From NCBI RefSeq assembly GCF_036311985.1, contig NZ_JAZDCJ010000035.1: a stretch of 15,475 bases of DNA. One strand, 5' to 3'. The notes under the pieces were generated by a model, which saw only the letters and a program-made list of their open reading frames with translations, did no database searches and was not told the origin of the DNA. The position numbers were made by a program, and so were the translations under genes. This DNA is from JAZDCJ01 sp036311985. Lineage in GTDB: Bacteria > Actinomycetota > Actinomycetes > Actinomycetales > Micrococcaceae. Positions 7,085 through 13,800 of the stretch are shown here, in pieces (position 1 is the first letter of the stretch; each line of letters starts with the position of its first letter).

Positions 7085-7920
7085 GCAACCACCCGATCGA
7101 TCAGGCCGTCCTCGCGGACCAGGGCCGGGAACTACCGGAGCTGGCGTTCCTGCGGGGCCGCCAGAGGTTCCAGTACGACGGCGCCTGGCTGGCCCCGGAG
7201 GCGGTCCAGCTGCTGCTGCAACTGGCGGACGGACTGGTCCTGGGCCGGCTGCAACGTGGCGGGCATGCCGCGGAACTGGATGCCCTCGAGGACGCGGGAA
7301 TGGTCGACGGCACGTCCCTGACCGAGCTGGGCTCGGTCACCGCCGGGCTCATGACGTCGTCCCCCCACACCTTCCGGGTCTCGGCCGTCCACCACGGCCG
7401 GCAGGAAATGCTGCAGCTGTGGTCCGGAAACGGCGTGGCGTTGTCGTTCGCCGGGGCGGCGTGGAACGGCGGGGCCTTCGATCCCGAGGGACGCGTCCCC
7501 GGGCCCGGCCACGTCAATGTCAGGATCCTGCCGTTGCTGGACGTCAGCACCCACATCCTGCAGTGGCTCGGCATCGGACCAGCCTGGAGCCTGGAGCTCT
7601 CGCCCGGCGGCCTGTCGACGCAAGTGCTCGACGCCAAGGTGATGCACGATGCGCCGGGCCCGCTCCCGGAAGACGCCAATGCCGCGTTCCGGGAGGCCTG
7701 GGATCAGCCGTGGCTCATCTGGAGCTTCGAGGCCTCCGGTGAGGGCGGGACCCTCGAGGCCCTCACCTACGTGCACGCCGGCACGCGGGGACAGTACCGG
7801 ATCGCGCAACCCGACGACGACACGGTGCTCTTGTTCGCGGTGGGCGCGTCGGTGGTCTTGGACCAGATCGAGGACCGCATCCAGGCCCTCGTGTTCGACC
7901 GGCCGGTCCAGTCGCTGTAG
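7081..7920 (+). CDS. EspG-like protein, possible ESX chaperone; function unproven
   Basis: A 279-residue soluble protein, close to the size of mycobacterial EspG chaperones (~280-300). The N-terminal half has a helix APEAVQLLLQLADGL, a short acidic linker and LTELGSVTAGLMTSSPHTFRV, then alternating strands such as EMLQLWSGNGVALSFAG. The C-terminal half ends in GQYRIAQPDDDTVLLFAVG and a final helix. This order (helix, 'TELG...L..P', strands, 'RG.Y' near the end) is reminiscent of the EspG family, but the similarity is faint and read by eye. It closes the five-gene operon and its ATG overlaps the previous stop by 4 bp. A chaperone that keeps the helical cargo soluble would fit this position. 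Confidence 0.7.
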   Translation: MSNHPIDQAVLADQGRELPELAFLRGRQRFQYDGAWLAPEAVQLLLQLADGLVLGRLQRGGHAAELDALEDAGMVDGTSLTELGSVTAGLMTSSPHTFRVSAVHHGRQEMLQLWSGNGVALSFAGAAWNGGAFDPEGRVPGPGHVNVRILPLLDVSTHILQWLGIGPAWSLELSPGGLSTQVLDAKVMHDAPGPLPEDANAAFREAWDQPWLIWSFEASGEGGTLEALTYVHAGTRGQYRIAQPDDDTVLLFAVGASVVLDQIEDRIQALVFDRPVQSL

Positions 7921-7960
7921 CCGGGGCCAAGGCGTCGGGGACAAGCCTCCCGCAACAGAG

Positions 7961-7989
7961 GTGAAAACGCTTCCACCGACCACTAGACT
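7961..7989 (+). promoter_or_regulatory. Promoter of the alpha-glucosidase gene
   Basis: TAGACT (7984-7989) is a TANNNT -10 box. The hexamer 17 bases before it (7961-7966, GTGAAA) is a weak -35 lying inside the operator at 7962-7975. Transcription would begin near 7996, about 37 bases before the GTG at 8033. Confidence 0.45.
7962..7975. promoter_or_regulatory. LacI-family / cre-like operator before the alpha-glucosidase gene
   Basis: TGAAAACGCTTCCA has the central AANCGNTT core and flanking TG...CA of LacI/GalR-family operators and of cre sites. Four of six outer positions pair around the CG centre. It covers the -35 region of the promoter below, so a bound regulator would repress the gene, probably in response to a sugar. 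The regulator is not encoded in this window. Confidence 0.6.
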
Positions 7990-8032
7990 GGCCGGGTCAC
8001 CCCCCCCGACGACGCGACCCCGGAGGACGCCC

Positions 8033-9901
8033 GTGGACCAGCCACGCACCGCTTCATCGCCGGCAACGGCCCTTTCCACCCCGCAGGCCCCGTGGTGGGC
8101 CGATGCCGTGATCTACCAGGTCTATCCGCGCTCGTTCGCCGATGCGGACGGCGACGGCATGGGCGACCTGCGCGGCGTCACGGCCAAGCTCGAATACCTC
8201 GCGGGCCTCGGCGTGGACGCCGTCTGGCTCTCGCCGTTCTACACGTCCCCGCAGGCGGATGCGGGATACGACGTCGCCGACTACCGCGACGTCGATCCGC
8301 TCTTCGGCACGCTCGCCGACTTCGACGAGATGCTGGAGCGCGCCCACGCCCTGGGCCTGCGCATCATCGTGGACCTCGTGCCGAACCACACCTCGGACGA
8401 GCACGTCTGGTTCCGGGCGGCCCTCGCCGCGGCGCCGGGCTCGCCCGAGCGGGCGCGCTACATCTTCCGCGACGGCAAGGGGCCGGACGGCGCGGAGGCG
8501 CCCAACAACTGGCAGTCGATCTTCGGCGGCCCGGCCTGGACGCGGACCACGGATCCGGACGGGACGCCGGGGCAGTGGTACCTGCACTTGTTCGACACCA
8601 AGCAGCCGGACCTCGACTGGGAGAACCCGGAGGTCCGCGAGGAGATGGAGGACGTGCTGCGCTTCTGGCTCGACCGCGGCGTCGACGGCTTCCGGGTCGA
8701 CGTGGCCCACGGGATGGTCAAGGCCGAGGGCCTGCCGGACTGGTCCGCGAAGGTCGCGATGGTCGCGGGCAACGAGCCGGTGGCCGGCGCCGTCGGGACC
8801 CCGGACGCGACCGCTACCGCTGCCGCCGCGCCCGACTCGGCGGACGTCGCCGTCACGCTCGCCTCGGAGGACCTGCCGGAGACCGCGAACGGCAACATGG
8901 CGCCGTCGGGCAACGCCACCCCGCCGTACTTCGACCAGGAGGGCGTGCATGAGATCTACGAGTCCTGGCACCAGGTCCTCTCCGCCTACGACGGCGACCG
9001 GATGATGGTCGCGGAGGCGTGGGTCGAGCCGATGAGCCGGATCTTCCGCTACGTCCGCCGCGGCGAGATGCAGCAGGCCTTCAACTTCGGCTTCCTCCTG
9101 GCCGGCTGGGACGCGGCGCGGATCGCGGAGAACGTCGAGGAGACCCTCACCGAGGCCGCGGTCGTCGACGCCCCGCCGACGTGGGTGCTCTCCAACCACG
9201 ACACGGTCCGCCACACCTCGCGCTACGGCCTGGCCGATCCGACGACGTTCCCGAAGGGCATCGCGGCGGAGGACGAGCAGCCGGACGAGCTCCTGGGCTT
9301 CAAGCGCGGGCGCGCCGCCGCGATGATCATGCTGGGCCTGCCGGGCTCGGCGTACGTCTACCAGGGCGACGAGCTGTCCCTGCCCGAGCACACGACGCTG
9401 CCGCACGAGCTGCGCCAGGACCCGAGCTTCTTCCGCACCCAGGGGGCGGAGCGCGGGCGCGACGGCTGCCGTGTCCCCGTTCCGTGGGAGGCCGGTGCGC
9501 CTGGCTACGGCTTCTCCCTGCCCGCGCAGGACGACGCCGGGGCCGCACCCCGGGTGCCCGGGGAACCGTGGCTGCCCCAGCCGGAGTCGTTCGCCCGCTA
9601 CGCGGCGGACCGGCAGGTGGGCGTCGAGGGGTCCACGTTCGAGCTGTACCGGGCGCTGCTCGCCGAGCGCGCCGCACGGGGCCTCGGCCGGGGGCGGCTC
9701 GAGTGGGCGGCCGGGCATCTGCCGGAGCACGGAGCGCTCGCCTTCCGCAACGGGGACGTGACGGTGCTGGCGAATCTCGGCGACGCCCCCGTGGTGCTGC
9801 CGGAGGGCCTCGAGGTCGCACTCGCGAGCCACGACGAGGCCGTCTACGAGGGCCAGCTCGCCGCCGACTCGGCGGTCTGGCTGCTCCCGGCCGGCGACTA
9901 G
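8033..9901 (+). CDS. GH13 family alpha-glucosidase
   Basis: A 622-residue cytoplasmic glycoside hydrolase (no signal peptide) that releases glucose from the non-reducing end of alpha-linked oligosaccharides such as maltose or isomaltose. The GH13 signatures are DLVPNHT (114-120), GFRVD with nucleophile D223, VAEAW with acid/base E328, and SNHD with D390. QPDLDWENP (191-199) is typical of alpha-glucosidase and oligo-1,6-glucosidase subfamilies. The barrel starts at WWADAVIYQVYPRSF (residue 21), and a small C-terminal beta domain ends the protein. Residues ~246-300 hold an Ala/Thr/Asp-rich insert. The GTG at 8033 has GGAGG 6 bases upstream (8022-8026). Trehalulose- or sucrose-type activity cannot be excluded. 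A LacI-type operator implies sugar control. Confidence 0.93.
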   Translation: MDQPRTASSPATALSTPQAPWWADAVIYQVYPRSFADADGDGMGDLRGVTAKLEYLAGLGVDAVWLSPFYTSPQADAGYDVADYRDVDPLFGTLADFDEMLERAHALGLRIIVDLVPNHTSDEHVWFRAALAAAPGSPERARYIFRDGKGPDGAEAPNNWQSIFGGPAWTRTTDPDGTPGQWYLHLFDTKQPDLDWENPEVREEMEDVLRFWLDRGVDGFRVDVAHGMVKAEGLPDWSAKVAMVAGNEPVAGAVGTPDATATAAAAPDSADVAVTLASEDLPETANGNMAPSGNATPPYFDQEGVHEIYESWHQVLSAYDGDRMMVAEAWVEPMSRIFRYVRRGEMQQAFNFGFLLAGWDAARIAENVEETLTEAAVVDAPPTWVLSNHDTVRHTSRYGLADPTTFPKGIAAEDEQPDELLGFKRGRAAAMIMLGLPGSAYVYQGDELSLPEHTTLPHELRQDPSFFRTQGAERGRDGCRVPVPWEAGAPGYGFSLPAQDDAGAAPRVPGEPWLPQPESFARYAADRQVGVEGSTFELYRALLAERAARGLGRGRLEWAAGHLPEHGALAFRNGDVTVLANLGDAPVVLPEGLEVALASHDEAVYEGQLAADSAVWLLPAGD

Positions 9902-9908
9902 CCGCGAC

Positions 9909-9950
9909 GCACGGCGCCCCGCTTCCGCTCCCGGAAGCGGGGCGCCGTGC
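9909..9950. terminator. Very strong bidirectional terminator hairpin
   Basis: An uninterrupted stem of 17 base pairs (9910-9926 with 9933-9949), extended by one pair on each side (9909-9950 and 9927-9932), encloses a 4-base loop. It begins 7 bases after the alpha-glucosidase stop and lies between that gene and the convergent Asp23 operon. It has no T-run, as is usual for high-GC actinobacteria. Confidence 0.85.
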
Positions 9951-10016
9951 CGTTCGGCGCTGGGAACGGCGTGCCGCGGCACCCGGATCCAGCGCGCGCC
10001 GGCGTCGCCGTGCGGC

Positions 10017-10628
10017 TCAGCGCACGCGTTCGGCGCGGGACATGCGGGTGCGGGCGCCGGCCGCGAGGTGGATGACGACGGGGCCGCTGCGGCCGAGGGC
10101 CGCGTCGAGGGTGGAGACGATCGCCGATACGTCGTCCGCGATCCGGTAGGGGGCGGCACCCAGCCGGGGCTGGACCTTGATCCGCAGGCCGGCGTCGTGC
10201 CCGGCCTCCCACGCCGTCACGGAGGTGGAGACGATGTCGGTGCGCCCGCCGAGGGCGGCCTTGACCGCCTGCTCGGGCACCGCGGAGGCGAGCTCGACGA
10301 TGCCGCGCGTTCCGTCGTCGTAATAGTCCCGGGCGAAGACGCCGGTGCGACCCTTGCCCTGCACGGCGACCCACCACACCATCAGGAGCACGAGCCCGAT
10401 CATCGCGACGGCCGCGACGATCCACAACCAGGAGTCGCGCTGGCCGGGCAGCGTCGTGGCGTCGAGGACGGCGGCCGAGGCGCGGCCGAACTCCGCGGCG
10501 CCGCGCTGCCAGGCGCCGGCGAAGCCCGGGAAGGCGGCCAGGGCGAGGCCGGCCGCGCCGGCGAGCGTGAAGAGGAGGCCGGCGAGCACCAGGACGGTGC
10601 GGTTCACGGCGCGGGGCGTCTGGTTCAC
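10017..10628 (-). CDS. AmaP-like membrane anchor protein of the Asp23 locus
   Basis: A 203-residue protein with two membrane helices (about residues 13-33 and 70-90) and a ~110-residue cytoplasmic C-terminal domain containing KGRTGVFARDYYDDGTRGIVELASAV and an Asp23-like strand-helix pattern. This matches the alkaline-shock membrane anchor AmaP, which in Firmicutes holds Asp23 at the membrane. The identification rests on topology and locus. The GTG start overlaps the stop of the previous gene by 4 bp. It is the last gene of the operon, ending about 65 bases before the shared terminator. Confidence 0.75.
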   Translation of the reverse strand: MNQTPRAVNRTVLVLAGLLFTLAGAAGLALAAFPGFAGAWQRGAAEFGRASAAVLDATTLPGQRDSWLWIVAAVAMIGLVLLMVWWVAVQGKGRTGVFARDYYDDGTRGIVELASAVPEQAVKAALGGRTDIVSTSVTAWEAGHDAGLRIKVQPRLGAAPYRIADDVSAIVSTLDAALGRSGPVVIHLAAGARTRMSRAERVR

Positions 10629-11203
10629 TGTCCCACCACCCCGCTCTCCGCGATGCGCACCTTGACCTCGGGGAGCGGGTCGATCCGGTTGGTCCGCAAC
10701 TCGTCCTCCACGGCGGCCTGGACGGCCCCGGCGGCGACGGGGATGCCGGAGGTGGGGCGGACCTGGACCTCCACGAGCTGGCGGGAGACGACGACGAGCA
10801 CCTGCTCGGGCGCGACGCCCGCCTCGAGGCGCGCCCGCCGGGCGAGCGTCGCGGCGATGACCTCGTTGTCCACGATCACGACCGCCCTCGGATCGGGCAT
10901 GGCGTGGCGCGCCCTGCGTCCGGGCAGCAGCCCGCTCAAGAGGAGGAACAGGCCCAGGGCGAGGACGGCGAGGCTGCCGGCGGCGAGCAGGAAGGGATCC
11001 GCCGTGCCCGGCAGGCCGCTCAGCCAGGCCCACCACTCGTCCGGAGACTTGACCCAGGCGGGCTGGCCGATGGACTTCATCGCCGCCTCGAACATGAGGT
11101 ACAGGCACAGCAGCGCCACGACGACCGCGGCCGTGATGGCGGCGCCGGAACGGGCGCTCGTGAGTTCGCGGGCCTCGATCCGGGCCCGGTCCTCGGGCGT
11201 CAT
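10625..11203 (-). CDS. Two-helix membrane protein of the Asp23 locus (DUF6286-like)
   Basis: A 192-residue protein with a basic N-terminus, two membrane helices (about residues 20-42 and 70-94) and a C-terminal alpha-beta domain (about 103-190) containing VVIVDNEVIAATLARRAR and VEVQVRPTSGIPV. This resembles actinobacterial DUF6286 proteins found beside Asp23/Gls24 genes; the family number is from memory. Start and stop each overlap a neighbour by 4 bp. It probably anchors or scaffolds the Asp23-like proteins at the inner face of the membrane. Confidence 0.75.
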   Translation of the reverse strand: MTPEDRARIEARELTSARSGAAITAAVVVALLCLYLMFEAAMKSIGQPAWVKSPDEWWAWLSGLPGTADPFLLAAGSLAVLALGLFLLLSGLLPGRRARHAMPDPRAVVIVDNEVIAATLARRARLEAGVAPEQVLVVVSRQLVEVQVRPTSGIPVAAGAVQAAVEDELRTNRIDPLPEVKVRIAESGVVGQ

Positions 11204-11532
11204 GAGGCCCTCCTGGACGTGTCGAGGATGATCCCGGTGACGCGGACGTCGACGCGCGCCACGCGGGATCCCGTGAGCTGGATGAAGCGGTCCCGGACCT
11301 CGGTGCGCTCGTCGCGGGCGCGGTCCCAGAGCGGCCGGCGCGGCGTTCCGCCGGCACGGCCGATCGGCAGCGGCAGGTTCAACGCGAGGGCGAGCTCCCC
11401 GTACTCGTCGTTGAGGGCCACGCGTACGCTCGGCGCCGGGACGCCGAAGACGTCGGCCGCGACGCCGCGGGCGGTGGCGGCGAGGGCCTGCGTCGAGATG
11501 CGGGTGTGGCCGGCGAGGACGTCGGCGCTCAC
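11200..11532 (-). CDS. Small Asp23/Gls24-like protein
   Basis: A 110-residue soluble protein with the pattern of an Asp23/Gls24 domain: a short strand RISTQAL, a helix AATARGVAADVFG, a strand SVRVALNDEYGELALALNLPL, a charged helix ERTEVRDRFIQLTG and a final strand VARVDVRVTGIIL. It is a shorter paralogue of the protein encoded at 11717-12220. The start is GTG at 11532, coupled by a 4-bp overlap to the small membrane protein gene. It may form mixed assemblies with the longer Asp23 protein. Confidence 0.75.
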   Translation of the reverse strand: MSADVLAGHTRISTQALAATARGVAADVFGVPAPSVRVALNDEYGELALALNLPLPIGRAGGTPRRPLWDRARDERTEVRDRFIQLTGSRVARVDVRVTGIILDTSRRAS

Positions 11533-11720
11533 GAGGAGGACCGCCGCCCGGTGAGCAGGTCTCGGATCCCGCGCAGGTCCAGGCGCCCCTCGGCGAAGCG
11601 GCCGGCTGCGGCGCCGACGGCGAGGAAGAGGGCCATGAGCAGGAAGCCGCCGAAGCCGAAGGACAGGGCGGCCCAGCCGAGGACGGCGGCGACGGCGAGG
11701 CCGGTCAGGATGGGGCTCAT
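11529..11720 (-). CDS. Small integral membrane protein of the Asp23 locus (DUF2273-like)
   Basis: A 63-residue protein made almost entirely of two closely spaced hydrophobic helices (about residues 4-22 and 24-40), with a basic tail RFAEGRLDLRGIRDLLTGRR. Size, topology and position between two Asp23-type genes match the small membrane proteins of Gls24/Asp23 loci (DUF2273-like). The ATG at 11720 overlaps the upstream stop by 4 bp, which supports this short gene. Confidence 0.8.
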   Translation of the reverse strand: MSPILTGLAVAAVLGWAALSFGFGGFLLMALFLAVGAAAGRFAEGRLDLRGIRDLLTGRRSSS

Positions 11721-12220
11721 CGCGCGGCGCCTTCGCCGGGTGCCGCGGACGGCTGTTGCGCCGGGGGCACGGCGGCCCCCTGGCCGTCGGGCGCTAGGTG
11801 CGGTGCGGCAGCGGGCGCGGGGAGGTGGACGTCTCCGATTTCGATGTTGACCTCGATGACGCGCAGGCCGGTCAGGCGCCCGACGGCGTCGAACACGGCG
11901 GCGCGGACGTCGTCGGCCACGAGGTGCAGGGGGCGCCCGAACTCCGCGGTCAGGACCAGGTCGACCGCGACCTCCTGCGTCCCGACCTCGGCCGTGACAC
12001 CGTGGGCGGGCTCCGGGCCGGCACCGACGGCGCCGCGCAGGGCGCCGAGCGCGCGCGACCCTCCGACCCCCAGGGAGTGGACGCCCGCGACGGACCGCGC
12101 GGCGGCCGCGGCCACCTTGGCGACGGCGGCGTCCGTGAACGCCGTCGTTCCCGTGGCGCCCGTGGGAGGGGCGGTCGGGGCCGGCGGAACGTGCGCCGGC
12201 ACCGGGTGCTGCTGGTCCAT
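11717..12220 (-). CDS. Asp23/Gls24 family envelope stress response protein
   Basis: A 167-residue protein with a Pro/Ala/Thr-rich N-terminal tail (1-24), a central Asp23/Gls24 domain (about 25-128) and a Pro/Ala-rich C-terminal tail. The domain shows FTDAAVAKVAAAAARSVAGVHSL, then VAVDLVLTAEFGRPL and VRAAVFDAVGRLTGLRVIEVNIEIGDVHL, as in the family. In Firmicutes such proteins coat the membrane under alkaline or envelope stress. The ATG at 12220 has AAAGG 10 bases upstream; an in-frame ATG at 12259 would add 13 residues but lacks a site. First gene of a five-gene operon in which every junction is a 4-bp overlap. Confidence 0.9.
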   Translation of the reverse strand: MDQQHPVPAHVPPAPTAPPTGATGTTAFTDAAVAKVAAAAARSVAGVHSLGVGGSRALGALRGAVGAGPEPAHGVTAEVGTQEVAVDLVLTAEFGRPLHLVADDVRAAVFDAVGRLTGLRVIEVNIEIGDVHLPAPAAAPHLAPDGQGAAVPPAQQPSAAPGEGAAR

Positions 12221-12268
12221 GGTCGACTGCCTTTCGGAGCGTGGCTTCCGCCACCACACTACAGCCCA
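12221..12268 (-). promoter_or_regulatory. Leader/promoter gap before the Asp23 operon
   Basis: This 48-base gap separates the RNase-like gene from the Asp23 operon on the same strand. It contains a possible -10 TAGTGT on the minus strand (12261-12256) with no good -35, and a small hairpin with arms GTGGC/GCCAC (12241-12254) and a GGAA loop on the minus-strand RNA. An internal promoter is possible; readthrough from upstream is the alternative. Confidence 0.3.
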
Positions 12269-13630
12269 TCAGAGGGTGAACGACTGGTTCTGCAGCGGCG
12301 CGTGGGCTTCCCAGCCCAGGCGCCGGCGGACGTGCTGGCGCATGGCCTCGGAGGCGTCGGGTTCGCCGTGGACGATGAAGGCGCGCGACGGCGGCCGGCG
12401 GAATCCGCCGAGCCAGCGCAGCAGCTCCGCGGCGTCGCCGTGGGCGGAGAGCATCGTCAGTTCGCGCACCTCGGCGCGGACCGGAACCCAGGCCCCGTGG
12501 ATCTTGATGTCGGGGTCGCCGCGCAGCATCTTCCGCCCGCGCGTGCCGGCGGCCTGGAAGCCGGAGAAGAGGACGGTGTTTCGCTCCTGCGGGGCGAACG
12601 CGGCCAGGTGGTGCAGGACGCGGCCGCCCGTGGCCATGCCGCTCGCGGCGATCACGATCTTTGGCGCCTGGTCCGCGGAGAGGCTCCGGGAACGATGCGG
12701 GTCGGCGACGTACGTGGCGACGCCGAAGGCCTCGCGGGTCTGCTCCGGCGTGAGGCGGTGGTCCTCGGGGTGCTCGGCATAGAGCGACGTGGCGCCGATC
12801 GACATGGGGCTGTCGAGGTAGACCGGGATCCGATGCGGAAGGAGCCCACGCTTCCGCGCCTGCCAGAGGGCGTGCAGGAGCAGTTGGGCGCGGCCGACGG
12901 CGAAGGAGGGGATCACGAGGGTCCCGCCACGGCCCGTGGTCTCGTGCGCGATCCCGGCGAGCGCCTCCACGGGGTCCTCGTCGCCGTGCAGGCGGTCGCC
13001 GTAGGTCGATTCGACGACGACGGCGTCCGCCTCCGGGACGGGCTCCGGATCGAACATCAGGGGGTCGGCATAGCGGCCGAGGTCGCCGGAGAAGACGATC
13101 ATCCGGCCGCCCCACTCGAGCTGGACGGTCGCGGCGCCGAGGATGTGCCCGGCCCGGCGGTAGAGGAGGCGGGCGCCGAGCGGCAGCTCGGTGGGCTCGT
13201 GGAACGGGACGTGCTGGAACAGCGCGATGGCGGCCTCCGCATCGCGTCGCGTGTAGAGGGGCGCCGCGGGACGGTGCTTGCTGAATCCGTGGCGGTTGGC
13301 CAGGGCCGCGTCCTGTTCCTGGAGGTAGGCGGCGTCCCGGAGGATCAGCGCCGCGAGGTCGGCCGTTCCCGGCGTGCAGTAGACGGGGCCGCGGAATCCG
13401 TCGCGGACGAGCCGGGGAAGGTATCCGGTGTGGTCCAGGTGGGCATGCGTGAGGACCACGGCGTCGATGTCCGCCGCATCGACCGGCAGCGGCTGCCAGT
13501 TCCGCTCGCGCAGGTTCTTCAGCCCCTGGAACATGCCGCAGTCGACGAGGAGGCGCTTGCCGCCGGACTCGACGAGGTGCTTGGAGCCGGTCACGGTCCC
13601 CGCCGCTCCCAGAAACGTCAGCTTGACCAT
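12269..13630 (-). CDS. Beta-CASP metallo-beta-lactamase-fold RNase-like protein
   Basis: A 453-residue cytoplasmic metal-dependent hydrolase of the CPSF73-like branch, likely acting on RNA. The metal site is complete: THAHLDH (61-67), H162 in GHILGA, D183 in SGDLG and H421 in VHGE. The beta-CASP elements are ESTYGD (207-212), PSFAVGRAQ (241-249), ASGMATGGRVLHHL (329-342) and SAHGD with H398. The length matches bacterial single-domain homologues, which lack the KH extension of archaeal ones. The ATG at 13630 has GGAGGG 4 bases upstream and the family N-terminus VKLTFLGAAGTVTGS. Substrate is unknown; bacterial relatives are annotated as RNA exonucleases or endonucleases. Confidence 0.92.
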   Translation of the reverse strand: MVKLTFLGAAGTVTGSKHLVESGGKRLLVDCGMFQGLKNLRERNWQPLPVDAADIDAVVLTHAHLDHTGYLPRLVRDGFRGPVYCTPGTADLAALILRDAAYLQEQDAALANRHGFSKHRPAAPLYTRRDAEAAIALFQHVPFHEPTELPLGARLLYRRAGHILGAATVQLEWGGRMIVFSGDLGRYADPLMFDPEPVPEADAVVVESTYGDRLHGDEDPVEALAGIAHETTGRGGTLVIPSFAVGRAQLLLHALWQARKRGLLPHRIPVYLDSPMSIGATSLYAEHPEDHRLTPEQTREAFGVATYVADPHRSRSLSADQAPKIVIAASGMATGGRVLHHLAAFAPQERNTVLFSGFQAAGTRGRKMLRGDPDIKIHGAWVPVRAEVRELTMLSAHGDAAELLRWLGGFRRPPSRAFIVHGEPDASEAMRQHVRRRLGWEAHAPLQNQSFTL

Positions 13631-13646
13631 GGCGCCCTCCGGATCC

Positions 13647-13670
13647 TCATCGACCGATGAGCCGAATCTA
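13647..13670 (-). promoter_or_regulatory. Putative promoter with palindrome before the RNase-like gene
   Basis: On the minus strand TAGATT (13670-13665) is a TANNNT -10 box. Just downstream lies a perfect inverted repeat, TCATCG and CGATGA around AC (13647-13660), which would cover the transcription start. It could be an operator, or a short leader hairpin ahead of the ribosome binding site. No -35 is convincing. Confidence 0.4.
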
Positions 13671-13712
13671 CCGCTCCCGGCCCCCTGCGCCGAGGGCTGC
13701 GCAGGAAAAGCA

Positions 13713-13740
13713 AAGAACCCCTCGTTTCCGAGGGGTTCTT
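13713..13740 (-). terminator. Intrinsic terminator of the former tRNA-Lys gene
   Basis: AAGAACCCCTCG (13713-13724) and CGAGGGGTTCTT (13729-13740) form a perfect 12-bp stem with a 4-base loop. On the minus strand it is followed by TTGCTTTTCC, a T-rich tail. It sits 3 bases downstream of the CCA end of the tRNA remnant, the usual place for a tRNA terminator. Confidence 0.85.
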
Positions 13741-13743
13741 CGT

Positions 13744-13788
13744 TGGTGGCTCCGACCGGCGTCGATCCGGTGACCTTTCGAGTAAGAG
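13744..13788 (-). pseudogene. 3' half of a tRNA-Lys(CTT) gene, probable integration (att) site
   Basis: Read on the minus strand from 13788: an anticodon loop CTCTTAC (anticodon CTT, lysine), the 3' anticodon strand TCGAA, variable loop AGGTC, a perfect 5-bp T-stem ACCGG/CCGGT around a 7-base loop, the 3' acceptor strand CGGAGCC, discriminator A and CCA (13746-13744). The 5' half is missing: the bases before the loop (CGGAA) do not pair with TCGAA, and no D-arm or 5' acceptor strand (GGCTCCG expected) is present, although AGAGCG nearby recalls the D-stem. Fragments from the anticodon loop to the 3' end are what tRNA-targeting integrases leave at the far end of an inserted element. A degraded tRNA is the alternative. 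Confidence 0.65.
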
Positions 13789-13800
13789 TTCCGCTCTTTT

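Noticed and set aside
8054..10159. 701-codon minus-strand open frame opposite the alpha-glucosidase
   Set aside because: It mirrors a well-defined GH13 gene, crosses the strong terminator at 9909-9950 and enters the next gene; the predicted protein is low-complexity Arg/Val/Gly/Leu.
11798..13660. 620-codon plus-strand open frame opposite the RNase-like and Asp23 genes
   Set aside because: It spans two real minus-strand genes and their gap, shows no motif, and is explained by the scarcity of stop codons at this GC content.
13744..13800. A complete functional tRNA gene
   Set aside because: The anticodon stem does not pair and there is no 5' acceptor strand matching CGGAGCC.
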